Source: Alectoria sarmentosa
Taxonomy: Eukaryota > Ascomycota > Lecanoromycetes > Lecanorales > Parmeliaceae
Reading direction: 5' to 3'
DNA: 64,000 bases
Assembly: GCA_009733775.1 (NCBI GenBank)
Contig: WOGZ01000043.1
Coordinates: 1-64,000 of the forward strand
Position 1 is the stretch's first letter. Each line of letters begins with the position of its first letter. This document shows, piece by piece, positions 1 to 12,546 of this stretch. The notes beneath the pieces are model-generated. The model ran no database searches. It worked only from the letters and a program-made list of their open reading frames with translations, and was not told the DNA's origin. Both the position numbers and the translations under genes were made by a program.

Positions 1-210
1 ACTTATGCGATTTCAACGATATAATAATCTCGTAAATATGATAAAGAATTATGATGTTATTCAAAAAAGAAATTAATTCGTGAAATGAGCGAAGAGGTTT
101 CTCGGGAGTTTCGCTATCGATTCAATTTAACATATTTGAATTCAATATTAATTTATATATATACATTCAAATCTAACAATTTTTACATCGTTGAAAAATG
201 CATATCGAGT

Positions 211-440
211 TATATAATTTACGAAATTATAAAGAAATTTTATTTTTAAGGGGGTAAAGGGCAAAAGATGTAAGATTTATATATACAAATTTTTAATGAG
301 GGCGCTCGAAAGGCTTAAAAGCCGCTATTCGGGCGCTAATCGAAAAGCGTAGTGATTCCGAATTTATAATTAACTGCACATACAAATTCAAGGTTTTTTA
401 ACTCAGCTTTACATTATTCTTTTATATAATAAAAATAAAT
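211..440 (+). repeat. Decayed direct repeat, copy A (with hairpin)
   Basis: This segment is repeated at about 683-915. It contains a hairpin at about 302-337: the outer arms are GCGCTCGAA and TTCGGGCGC, and the inner arms GGCTT and AAGCC. Copy A keeps more G and C than copy B, so it is less mutated. It is probably a fragment of an old transposon or LTR. The family cannot be named from this sequence. Confidence 0.7.
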
Positions 441-606
441 CGAATTTTATAATTTTTATATTTATTAACAATTACACATAAAATTAATAATAATGTTTAA
501 ATGTGATATAAATGAAATTTTAATTATGAAGTTTTAAGTATAAATGCATACATGTAAAAATAAAAGATTAAATTATGATTTGACACGCTAATGTAAAGCT
601 GAGTTA
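398..606. repeat. Inverted repeat, 18-bp perfect arms
   Basis: The sequence TAACTCAGCTTTACATTA (398-415) is present as its exact reverse complement at 589-606. Weaker similarity extends outward from both arms. The arms enclose about 170 bp of AT-rich DNA. This looks like the terminal inverted repeats of a small decayed element. The left arm lies inside direct repeat copy A. Confidence 0.6.
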
Positions 607-682
607 TAAAACTAATCTTGATTCATTTATAATAAATCGTAGTATCGAAAAACGAATCATAATAACATTATTAAATAGCGTA

Positions 683-915
683 AAATAAGCTTTATAATTC
701 ACGAAATTTTGAAAATAATTTATATTTAAGAAAATAAAAAGCATAAATTATAAGATTTTTATATATAAATTTTTGATAAAGGCGCTCGAAAGACTTAAAA
801 GTCGTTATTCGAGCGTTAATCGAAAAGCGTAATAACTTTAAATTTATAATTAACTTCACATATAAATTCAAAAATTTTTAACTTAATTTTACATTATTTT
901 CTTATATATACTAAT
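683..915 (+). repeat. Decayed direct repeat, copy B (with hairpin)
   Basis: This is the second copy of the repeat at 211-440. Most differences are C to T or G to A, the direction expected from RIP. The hairpin at about 782-816 keeps pairing: the inner arms become GACTT and AAGTC, and the outer arms GCGCTCGAA and TTCGAGCG pair cleanly. The copies lie about 480 bp apart in the same orientation. Confidence 0.7.
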
Positions 916-2724
916 ATAAAATATTTAAATTTTTTAATACGTTTTAAATAACTTAATTAATTAGTTAATTTTTTATCGAAACGCGTAATTTCAATTTTTC
1001 GTATTTTTTAAATAATATAACGATCGAAATGTATTAATTTATTTTATACTCGTAAAAAATCTTTTTAACGTATTATAATTAATTGAAAATTAGTGTAATA
1101 ACAATATAATATATTTAAATATCGAAGATATTATTGTTTAAATCGAAATCTTTTATTTTAGAAAAATGTTTTAATAATATTATTTTTAAAAACGTTTATT
1201 AAAGTCTCGATTATAATTAAAATAAAAATATCGTCGATATATAAAATAACGATAATTAAATTTAAATTTATAATTTAAATATAAATTTATTTATTCGAGA
1301 ATATAAGTTTAAATTTTATTTTAATAATAATTTTTTCGAATTTTATATTATATTTTTAATAAACGAAACACTTTATTATTAATAACATTTTAATTTTAAA
1401 CGATATTATTATATAAATTTCGTTATATAAACTATTATTAAAATACGCATTATTAACGTTTAATTAATAAATTATTAATTTTAAATAAATTATTAAAACG
1501 CATAACAATTTCAATAATTTAAATTTAAAAAAAATTATAAACTTTTCGTCGTAATTTATTTCTTTTATTTATAAATATTTTTAAATAATTTATTTTATTT
1601 TATATTCATTAACGATTTTATCGAATTTTGAAATTTTTTTAAACTTTTATTTCAATATGCGATATAAATAAAAACAATTTTTATATAAACATTTATATTA
1701 TATAATCTTTTTTCGATTATCTTTATTTGCAATATCGAAAGTAAGTTTAAAAATTTTAATTTATTAAATACGCTATTTGCTTTCGAAGTCGTTTTAAAGT
1801 AATTTCGCAATTTTAATTTTCGAATATCATTTTAAATAATGCATCAAATTATCGAATATGTTTTATTATCAAAAAAAATTAAAGTTTAAAATTTCGATTA
1901 CGACGAAAGAATTTTAAAAATATATTTATTAACATTATTTCGAATTTAATCTCGAAACTAAACGATTTAAACGAATTTTTCGCAAAGATATTATCGATTA
2001 TAATTTCGAAATGTCGCGCATAACTGTAATTAATAATATAATAATTTTAATTTTAATTTTAATAAAAATCTTAATACGAAATTTTAGTAAAAATTAATCA
2101 CATTTTTAATAATATTTTAATTTCTTACTTCGAAACCTAAAATGAAATTTTTTAAATTTGATAATTTTGAAACGTTATCGTAAACATATTTAAAAAAATT
2201 TGAAAAATTTTAATAATTACGAAATAGTTCGAAATGCTTAAAATGTTTAAAAAATTCGATAATAATTAAAATTGCGAGATGCGCACGAATGTTATAAGTA
2301 ATATATATTACTTTTATACGCTTTAAATTGTTATAAATTTAATTCTCAAATTATATAATTATAATTTAATTATTTTATCTCTTTATTTTTTTCGTGAAGG
2401 CGTATATAAAAAATTTCGCAATGTTTTTTAATTAAGATATTATAAAAAATCGATACTTCGCATTATTATTATATATCGTAATTAATTTATAATATTATAA
2501 ACAATTCGATATATAATAATTTAAGTTGAAAATACACGATCTCTTTTCGAAAAATATTTGAAAATTATAAAATTTCAATTATAATATATTAAATATAATA
2601 TTAAATTTGATTAAAAGCGTAATTAAATAAATAATTTCTCAAAATATTCTTCGAAGATTAAAATAATTCGAGTTGTATAATTAATTAATTTTTTTTTTTT
2701 TAATTAATTGCAATTGTTATGATT

Positions 2725-2935
2725 TCAGGTTCGATATAACCCATCATCATCGATCAAGGCTAGTCCTACGACTCAGCCCTACACTAGTGTGTCAAGCCGT
2801 GACCTGACCTCTTACTTCTGCATGCATGCATTTGTACTTAGAACTTCATAGTTAGAATTTCATTCAAACCACGTTCAAACATTACTCAGTTTTACGTGTA
2901 ATCTCTGATAGCAATTTAAGAAACTACGTTAAAAT
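2725..2935. other. GC island inside the AT-rich block
   Basis: About 200 bp of near-normal composition interrupts the AT-rich block. It includes CpA, CpC and CpT dinucleotides, which are otherwise depleted. There is no ORF and no recognised RNA gene. It could be a low-copy remnant that escaped mutation, or the unmutated edge of an inserted element. Confidence 0.5.
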
Positions 2936-4517
2936 TATTAATAATAATTTATAATATTTCGCAAATTTCGTGTTTATAAAATTCTTTATTAATACTTTTA
3001 TATTCGTTAAGTATTAAGTTTTCATCATTTTTTGTTTATTGAAAACTTTAATTTTAAAATTTAATTGTTTTCTTTTTTATAGTTCAACGTTGCATAAAAA
3101 CAAAATCACGATAATCAACTCAACATTTAACTCTTCGAATTTTTCAATTCTTACACGCTTTTATTTTAATATCTCTTTGACGGCGATTTCGTTAAAAAGA
3201 GTTAGTTTTTCGATTATTGTTACTTATAAATTAAAAACGCATTTATTTTAATTTTTAATTTAATTTCTATTAGCATAATAATAATTTATTTTTTATTTAA
3301 TTATAATTTATTTTTGCATAAAGCGTTAATTTTATTTAATAAAAATTTAAATTATAATATTTAAAATATCGATTTTTTCTTAAGTTTATCTGCGATATAT
3401 TAAAAATGTTAATAACGTTTATTTCGTTCGATAATAATGTTATTATTAAAATAATTTTCTTATTTTTATTACTTTCGTTACGTTTTACTTTTATATTAAA
3501 AGATTCAATTTTTTAATTTTTACGCCTCAAATGTCTTTAAGTAATTATTCGTTTATAAATTTTATATTTAAATTAACTTATCGCAAGCGAATAACAAATT
3601 TATAATATAATATTAAGTTTAAATAATCGAAAATACGATATTTTAAACGATTTATATTAATTTTTTTAAATAATCGATTTTTTTTTTGATTTAAATATAT
3701 TAAGCGACGTAATAATAATAATAAATCGTATATAAAAACATTAAAAGTCTTTTTACTATCTTTAATTTATATAATAAATTTTGAATTTTGAGATTTAACG
3801 TCGACTTTTTCTTTTTTATCGAAATCGTTAAATAATTATTCGAGATTTTATATTATATCTTTCGCGAATAAATAATGTTGAAGTTTTTTAAATTTGCTTT
3901 ATATTTAATTATATTATAAATTATATTTTTATAATAATTTCGAATATAAAAAATCTTCGATATTTTTATCTTAAAAAATTTAAAGCTTTATATAAATTTA
4001 AATTCAAAATGCATTTTTTATAAATTTTATAAATTTTTATTATTATTATTATTATAAAAATTATTTACGTTCGCGTATTTGTTATTCGATTTATTATTCG
4101 CGATAAAAATATCTTTAATAATAAAAATAAGTAATTAATTACGATAATTTTCGTTTAATAATATTATAATACGATAATTCGAAAAAAAACGACGAAGAGA
4201 GCTTTTACAATTTAAATTATTAAAATTAAAATCGAAATCATTAAAATTTATTTCGTTTATAACGCGGAATTAAGATTTTTATTTTTAATTTTTTATGTTA
4301 AAATTATATATCTCTTTTTTAAGCTTTTCGTTTCGATTACGATAAATTTTTTTAAAATCTTATAATCGTTTTTCATTGTTTTAAATTATGAAAAAAGATA
4401 TTTTTTTTTAATTATTAAATAAATAACGTTATTGTTATAATTTCTTTTTTTATATATTTGTGTTATACTTATATTAATATTTGATATATTCGATACGTTC
4501 GATATGTTTTTATATTT

Positions 4518-4592
4518 TCGCCATACTTGCGCTAGTCCCGATCTGGCCTAGCGCCTTAACGAGTGCGCATTTTCTTTACGATGTCGCTTTTT
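4518..4592. other. Small GC island with an inverted repeat
   Basis: A patch of about 70 bp retains C in several contexts. It contains an inverted repeat, GCGCTAG (4529-4535) and CTAGCGC (4548-4554), separated by 12 bp. Its function is unknown; it is probably an element remnant. Confidence 0.45.
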
Positions 4593-7165
4593 TGTAATTA
4601 CTTTTCATAAATAATATTCTTTATATACTATCAATATAAGTTATTGCACACACATTAAGTCTTTAATAATTATTCGCTTTTTACTTTTGATAAAAGTTTA
4701 ATTTAATTCGTAATTTTATTTTTAATAAAAAATTATGTTGATAATAAAGCTTTTAATTGCATTATATTATTTTTTAAAATGAAATATTACACTCTCGATG
4801 AAATTTTATATATTTTAAAACTTTTACGAAAATCGATTCATATTCGTTTTCGACGTCGTTTTTAATTTTCGTAAAAAAAAACTCGTTTTATAAATCGTCG
4901 AATTCAATAATATATTTTCTTTTAATAAAAGATTTTGACTTTTTTAAAGATTTTAATTCAATTTATTTTTCTTTTTTAATTCGACGTAAATTTTCACGTC
5001 GATTATTTTCTTTTGCATTTAAATTATAAAATTTAATTCATTATCGTTATTAAATTAAATAATTTAAATTAATCGTTGCGTAATAATAATAATGTTTAAT
5101 ACAAATTTAAATCGAGCGAAGCGAGAAAATGTCGACGCAATTTCTTTTTATAAATTTTCTTTAACGTTTTTTTTATCGTAACTTTTTTGAATGTAATTAA
5201 TGCGTATATTATAATTATTTAAAGAAATTTTTTTTCGATATCAAAATCTTAAATAGCGCGCGTTATAATAACAATTAAATATTTTAAAATACGCTTTTAA
5301 TAATTACTTTATAAAAAGCCAAATTGAAAGTTTATATTAAAATTAATTTTGATTTCGAGATATTTTCTCGTTTCTTTCGAGTTGCGATGCGTCGCGTATA
5401 ATTAATTTTCAACGATATTCGAATTGATGTTTCGTTATACATAAATGCGAATGTTATATTTATGTTAAGATTTCTTTTACGCAGTAATCGCGTAAAAATG
5501 AATTTATTCGATTCGATAATTAATTAAATAGTTAATTATAAAAAAATTTATAAAAATTATGTTAAAAATTGCACGTTTAAATTAAATAGCATTTATACGT
5601 GATTTAAATAAAACTTTAATTATGTTATATTACAAGTGTATATTAATATTAAAAGTATATAAACGTTAAAGTTCGACGTTAATGCGCTATCGACGTTAAA
5701 TATATTAAATCGTTTTAAACTTAATTAAGTTGCGTATTAAAAAGAGATTAAAGATTAAATTTAAAAGATAAATTAAAATTATAACAAATTTTATATTATT
5801 ATAAATTAAACTTAATTTTTTATAATAATTTAAACGATATTTCGAATATTTTCATTTATATTTAAATCGATTAATTTTAAAAAAAGATTCGTAAATTTAT
5901 GTAACGTAAATTCGAAATCACGAAATAATATTATTAATTAAAACGATTTTAATTTAATGAACGAATTTATTTTATGAAATCGAAATTAAATTTAAAGAAA
6001 ACTTTATAACGCAAATTTATTATACGCATAAACTTTTATTTATATATTTAAAATAAATTAAACACGAAAAGATTTAAAAATGTAATCAAAAAAAATTATA
6101 TAAAGATAATAATTTAAATTATAACACTCGCTCGAAAATTAATTATTCTACGATTTTTACAAAAAAATCACATAAAAATTATAATATATCTCGTGTAATT
6201 ATTTAATTTAACTTTTATAAAAGTCGTATAAAATATATTAAAATAAAAAATGCTTCGTAAAAAGCGAAACGATATATTAAAATATTTAAAACAATTGCTT
6301 TTAAAGAAATAAAAAAAATGAATTTAAAAGAAATACGATTATATTATAAGAATATATTACAACGTTATTAATTGTTAATAAAAATAGATAACAAAATCAT
6401 TAAATCGACGAAGTAATAAAGCATTTATATATTTATTTCGCTTTTTTAATGAGAAAATTAATAATTAAATTTCGAATAAAACTTTTTTCACTCATTAATA
6501 ACGATATAAAAAGTTACGTTTTTTAGAAAAGACATTTCAGTTAAATTCTTCGAGTTATAATAAATACTCGTTTATCGTAAAACTCGATTAATTAATATCA
6601 ACGTATCGTTTATATACGTTTCATTTATTCAATATATAAATGCTCAAAAGTTGTTAATTGTATTATATTTATAATTATATTCGTATACGATTTTAATATT
6701 TTTATTTTTTAAATTAATTTATTTAATATAAATTTATTTAAATAATTTATTATAACGTCGTAATTACATAAAATTATAAAAAAAAAAAAAAAATTTAATT
6801 TATAATAAAAAAATTGCGCAATATAATTGCGTTTACGAATAAAATTTCAATTCGAAGAAAACAATATATTTAATATATTTCATTACTCAATTTTTAAGAT
6901 TTTTTATATCGTTATTTATTTATATAATATACAATAATTAAACTATTATTTCGACGTATTTTATAAATTCATTCACGAATCGTACGTGCGAGTACGTCTT
7001 TTTCGTTACAAATTTATTCGAATGTTTTATGCTTTTTTTTTTGTCTTTGAAAAAAAGTTTGAAAATATCGCTTTTTTTAAATGTATCGTACTCTTTATGA
7101 CGTTTTTGTGAGTCTCGTTTGTGTTTCGCTTTACTTCGATTCTTTGAACGAATGATTATACTCAT

Positions 7166-7681
7166 AATAATCGAATTGTGTGTGTGACAAAAGAATAATG
7201 TAGAGGACTTGTAGATTTACATCTATTTTTGGTGGGGGAGCTAGTGGCTCAATTCCGTCAATGACTTTTTTCACCCACTGGTGGCAGCAAAAAATTGCGG
7301 GGGCGGCTGCTAGTTTTGCGCTCCCGCCAAGGGTTTTGCAAAAAGGAGTATCGGAGAAACAAAGAGGATGTACTGGGTGACCTTGTGCCGTCATCCGATT
7401 CAAGTTGAAGATTTATTTGAGCTTCTATTTTGCATTCTCGTTGACCTGTCACGACGCTCGTGACAGCGCTAGCGACGATATATGTGACATCGATGTGAGA
7501 CTTGGGCTTTCAGCAGGACTGCGTCATTGTGCAGCAACACCTCTTTCATGTCAGCCTCATCCAAGAGCGAGCTTGAAGTAGCACCGTGCAGGTCAGAACC
7601 CTAAAATCACTCGAGTCTTGTGAATGAATCTTTTCCGATTTTTCCATTCATCACGTTAACGAAGTCACTTGTTCGCCTCGC
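7166..7681. other. Border region and putative NLR promoter
   Basis: Composition changes here from AT-rich to ordinary genomic. I see no ORF with protein-like character. The stretch includes the upstream region of the plus-strand NLR gene. No element could be recognised. Confidence 0.4.
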
Positions 7682-10370
7682 ATGGATCCTATAGGTGCTA
7701 TTAGTTTTGGCATCACCGTGTGTCAGTCTTTACTCGACTACTATGGCTCCTGGAAGGATGCACCAGAGGATGTTGCAAGAACGTGTGCCTCAGTGGAAGA
7801 GCTGTTGAAGACTCTTAGGCTTCTTGGAATAGCAATCAAGTACAAGAATCATAATAGTGAGATCGTGATCCAGATCCAGGGCAGCATTGAATCCGTGGAA
7901 AAGACTCTTCGCAATATTGAGAAAAAGCTAGAGAAGCTCCGTGTCGTTGTACTGCCGAATGGTTGGAGAGACAAAGCCAAAGCACAATTATGGAGGGCGC
8001 TGTATCCATTCAAAGAAAGCACTTTGGCGAAGCTCAGAGAGTTGTGCAACGAAGCACGAGACAATTTGAGCTTAGCTTTGGATCTGTTGCAGATCGACGC
8101 CTCGGCGGCGGCGTTGCAAAAACTGGACCTTCTAGGTCAACAGGCCGCAGATGTCTCTGCAAACGTTGACTTCTTGAAGCAACAATCGACGACAATCTCC
8201 GCAAGTGTCCACGATATAGCAGGCTCTACGAGAGAAACGGCCAGACTTATTGACAGCTTAGCATTGTACGAGAAATGCAAAGAGCTTCGGGCATGGCTTT
8301 CAGGTCAGTTCGATCCTACACAAAAGCAAGATGAAACGTGGGGAGAGAGGCATCCGCATACCGGGCAGTGGTTCCTCCAAAGTCAGGACTTCCGAGCATG
8401 GCTTGATGAGCAGCCTCAGCAGACACCACGCGTCTTGAATCTCATTGGCAAATCGGGTGCCGGGAAGACCTCCCTTATATCCAGCGCCATCAAAAATGCT
8501 CAGCTGATAGCAAGGGATAATTCCCAAGTTGCCGTTGCCTACTATTATTGTTCTTATGACGAAGGCGCTTCTCAGGATCCTATCCATATGGTTGGCTCGT
8601 TCATATCCCAGGTTTCAGCCGTTTATCCGAATATGCTGGAAGGGCTGGATGTGGCTTTCGCCAGGAAAGAGAAACCTTCTCTTAAGGATATGGAAGAACG
8701 ACTTGCGTATCAGACTGCGCGCTCCTCGCTGAGGACTCTTCTCTTCGTAGACGCGGTGAACGAATGCAAGAAAATGGAGCCAATGATAGAGGCTTTGCTC
8801 AGACTTGCCCAATCGGCTAACATCCGTGTTCTTTTTACAAATACCGAGGAAAGTCCCAATGTAACGGAGTTGACTGAACTCGAGCCACCAAAAGCAACAG
8901 CACTTCGAATGTCAGTGAGTGCGGATATCGATCTCTTCATCGAAGCAAGAATACAGGAAAAGAAGAATCTGCACCGATTGCCCCCAGAGATGAGAGATGA
9001 GATCAAAGCTGTGTTGAATCAAAAGGCTGACGGCATGTAAGTAGATCAAGATTTTCCTGCGATTTGTGTTGTGTTCAAGTTACGAAGCTGCTCTAGGACA
9101 AAGCAATTTGCCAAAGGCAGTGTTATGCTCGGCTAAAGGCTGTCAAGCAGCGAAATAAGCTCGTTGACATAACTAAAAAATGCATTACTTTGATTTCAAT
9201 GTACTAAAGTTATATATGAATATTGAGGCGGATCGTTCCCTCTGTGCAAGACCGTCGGCCACTGACACGTTTTTCAGGTTTAGGTGGGTTCAATGCCAAC
9301 TCGAACACTTAGGAAATCAGCCCACCGCAAGATTGATTCATCAGGCATTGCGCGAGCTGCCGTCTGATCTCAATGCAACGTATGCAAGTATCATAGCACG
9401 CATACCAAAGAACAACCAAAGGAATGCAAGAGAAGCAATGCTCTGGCTTAGCTTTGCTTTCAGACCACTGAGGTTGAGCGAATTGTGCGAAGTACTTGCA
9501 TTCAGCGAGGGGGACCCGACAGTGGATGAGTCAGACCGTCTCCTGGATGCTCATGATCTCTTCCGGTGGTGTCAAGGCTTGATCACCTTCCATACTGGGA
9601 CTTCAAAAATCAAACTTTCGCATTCTTCGGTCCGTACCTACTTGCTGTCAGACCAGATCAAGGACAGCTCGGCTTCCTTCTTCAGCATTCACGAGACCGT
9701 CGCAGAGAGGTTACTTCTACGAAAGTGCTTGACATACATGATGTTTACGGATTTCAGCAACGGGTACCTCCCGAACCTTCACGAATGGGAAATGTTCAGA
9801 CGTCGGTGGCCTCTTCTACGCTACGCTTCTGACCATTGGGCAGATCATGCGTATGCACTTGACGCTGAATTGGAGCCGTCTGACCACGAATTGATTTCGA
9901 GGTTTTACAACACGTCGGGTAACGACCGAGGTGGCAATTTCGGCTTCTGGGTCCAGTGCCTCTACCCTGAGGCCGACATCCGGGTCGCACGAGACACACA
10001 GCCGCTCTATTACGCCGCTTCTTTTGGTCTGAGAGCGGTGGTCGGGTTGTTAATCTCCACAAACAAGGACATGGATATCAACGCTTTAGGAGGCCGACAT
10101 GCCTCAACTGCTCTACAAGTCGCTTGTTATAGGGGCCACTACGGAGTAGCAGAGGATTTGCTTGACGCTGGCGCAAGCCCTTACTGGAAAGATGAGTACG
10201 GACGCTCTGCTCTGTTCTATGCCCTGTTTCATGGTGACGCAGACATCGCCGAATTGTTGAGGCAATCTTTGCGTTCAAGAGCCGATCCGATGGGTGAGGC
10301 TGCGTTAGATCATATCAAGGAAGCCACCGCTGCTGCCCGCGAATTCCTAAGTGTTGCAATTCGTGGTTAG
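7682..10370 (+). CDS. NLR-like STAND protein: fungal N-terminal domain, NACHT, ankyrin repeats
   Basis: Two exons, 7682-9036 and 9278-10370. The 241-bp intron (GTAAGT donor, TTTTCAG acceptor) splits the ATG codon of GMFRW. The protein is about 815 aa. The N-terminus (MDPIGAISFGITVCQ) resembles the fungal N-terminal domain of STAND proteins (Helo-like/PF17111 type). Walker A GKSGAGKT is at about residues 257-263 and a Walker B-like LLFVDAVNE at about 353-361. GMFRWVQCQLE opens the conserved region after NACHT. The C-terminus has about two ankyrin repeats (TALQVACYRGHYGVAEDLLDAGA). Family members act as intracellular receptors in nonself recognition and heterokaryon incompatibility: the NTPase oligomerises and the repeats bind a ligand. 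That role here is inference. The ankyrin array is short. It is the first gene next to the AT-rich block. Confidence 0.85.
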
Positions 10371-12546
10371 ATCATAGATTCATCGCCTATTTGGGTAGTG
10401 TACCTCGTTGTGAAAAAGTTGCTCAACCTCCCTATCAAGAGCTCTACAACAGTATTTCTTAAAGGATTCCATCCTTCTCAGCCTGCTTCTGCAACCAAGC
10501 GCTTATATTGCGTAGAAACCAACCCATAGCGCCTCTCACTGGGTCACGCATGTTCGATCTTGGTTCCATACCTCCCACTTCGCAGCACAGGCCATGTGTG
10601 AGTGACGGATGCGGATATAGAATAGGCTTCTTTCATCTTGAGTACTGTATGCGGACCTTCGCCACGGACGCTGGATCATGAGGAAGAGGCGACCCGATCC
10701 ACACCAATTGCTTCCACCTGTCAACCGAGACCATGAGTTCCCCAGCGTCCGGATCCTCCACCCCAAGAAACCTACTCCGGACTCCGGCCACATGGGTGGC
10801 CGGTCTCATCCGGTGCGGCGAATGAATTATAAATAGGAAGCATATGGAGTGGGGTCCATGGGTATAAGACCTCACGGCCAACAGAGAACTGCATAGCAAA
10901 CCTGCATGGCGCACACCAGACGGAACGAATCTGCATGGGATGGTCTCAAACAATCAAACAGCCAGCTCAACAGCTTTGCGGTAAATTGCTCTGCCCCCTG
11001 AAACGAGAGCGCCAGATCCATGGTGCTTTTCCATGGTCCGCACATGCTCGGTCCCTAGCAACGTTCAGCCAGGCCGGCAGACCAAATTCATCTTCACCAG
11101 CTGTCTCGGATCCCTCAAGATTCGCCCCTGCCAGTTGTGAGACGTTTGCCAACGTCCCCGTACTAATTAATCCATGTGGCAGGATCGTACCAGTCTTTGC
11201 GTCGCCTCTCTTTTTTCTCTATGTTTTCCGTCTCTAGTCGTTGGACCACATCCCAAGCGTCGGCTCTCTGAAACCTGATGGTCAGGTCTTCCGTGATAGC
11301 GAGCGCTGTGACGCAGTCCAAATCTGACATTGGTTCTGATCGTAATACGGTCAAAATCAACTACTCCACATCTTGTCTGTCAACACGCTCGCCATACAGG
11401 CACGATTCAGATATCCAATTGAGATACTCATTCGGATTCCACCGTCTGAGAGCGTTGCTATATGTATGCTAGAGACTTCATGCCGCTTGAGTCATCCAGG
11501 CCCAGCTCCCTCGTCTGGACCCTCGGTGTCCCAAGCGTGAGATCTTGAGCGGCTTTGAAACAAACAGCCTGTGTCCGCGTATGTCGTGGCAAAGTCGGTC
11601 TTGGCTTCCGGGGTAAAGAAGATGCTCTGGTCCCAGCTTTCACTCCCAGCATTCCACTCTTTGGTCGAGCATCTACCCAGACATTATAATTTTATTCTTT
11701 ATTAAAATCCAACGTCATTTAAAGATCGAGTTCGATTATGGATTTGTAATACTAAGCGAATCGGTAATCAAGAATAATCAAGTATTTTTTCATGTGTAGA
11801 TGGCTCTAATGCAGTGGTACGTCCCCCCTGCAGGGTATCCCTCCTAGTTCGTGCCCCGCCTCTGAGAACTCGCCAAGCGAAGCCACTTATTCTAAGATAT
11901 ATTATTTTCCTTCGTCTTGTCATGAGCAGACAAGCCCGCTGTCTCAGCTTCACCCATGGCGCCGTTAGATGTGGAATGCTTGTTGGGGTTTTTGAATTTC
12001 CAGGGCGTGATAAGTTAGTCTTGCGCAATCGAACTAGCAGCAATATTCGCTCTGCTTTTCGCAATTGCGTTCTTCAATCTGGCTATCCCAACCTGTGAGT
12101 GTGCTGACGTGGGTGGCATGACACCAACGGCATACCAACCGCATTCTTGGATTGGGGGGTCAAGACTTAGCCTGCTGAGAAGAGATATTATTGGCGACCC
12201 CCTGCTTTGTACCTTCGTACGAATCAGGGGAACCCGATTAGAGGTACATCACTTCTCCGACGAAGTGAGGAGATTCTGGTAGGCGTGACAAAGCTGACAT
12301 AGTTGGCAGGACTGGCAATACTGGCGATAATGGCATTGCTGTTAATGTCGGTATCATCAAGAGAGTTTTTCTTTGGTCGGCCCACACAACGAAAAATTCA
12401 GATTTCTTGGTCCATTTGAATTTGCATGCCGTCTTCTCGACATGCACATGTACTCTCATATAGATTCTTCATCTAAGAAATTTGCTTCTGTGAGGCTAAC
12501 ATTGCCAGATCCCTTCTGCATAAAAGACAGTTCCTGACGTACCATT
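10371..12546. other. Intergenic, 2.2 kb, no gene recognised
   Basis: All ORFs here are short, overlap on both strands and lack recognisable motifs. A stretch at about 11675-11800 is distinctly AT-rich. Decayed genes cannot be excluded. The right end holds the 3' region of the minus-strand P450. Confidence 0.5.

Larger units (their letters stand above)
1..7165. other. AT-rich, gene-free block with RIP-like decay
   Basis: This block is almost entirely A and T, with dense stop codons in all frames and no ORF that reads like protein. Short direct and inverted repeats are recognisable near its left end. The decay looks like repeat-induced point mutation of transposon-derived DNA, as found in AT-rich isochores of many Pezizomycotina. 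Counting by eye in 961-1500, 23 of 34 cytosines on the plus strand are in CpG, 5 in CpA, 6 in CpT and none in CpC. In 5041-5280 the counts are 15 of 23 CpG, 4 CpA, 4 CpT and none CpC. The block ends abruptly between about 7150 and 7200. A centromeric or subtelomeric position is possible, but no telomere repeat is visible. Confidence 0.85.

Noticed and set aside
3039..3251. 70-codon ORF in the AT-rich block
   Set aside because: Composition is Phe, Ile, Asn and Lys as expected from random AT-rich DNA; no motif.
6938..7165. 75-codon Lys-rich minus ORF at the block edge
   Set aside because: Low-complexity lysine content follows base composition; no recognisable domain.
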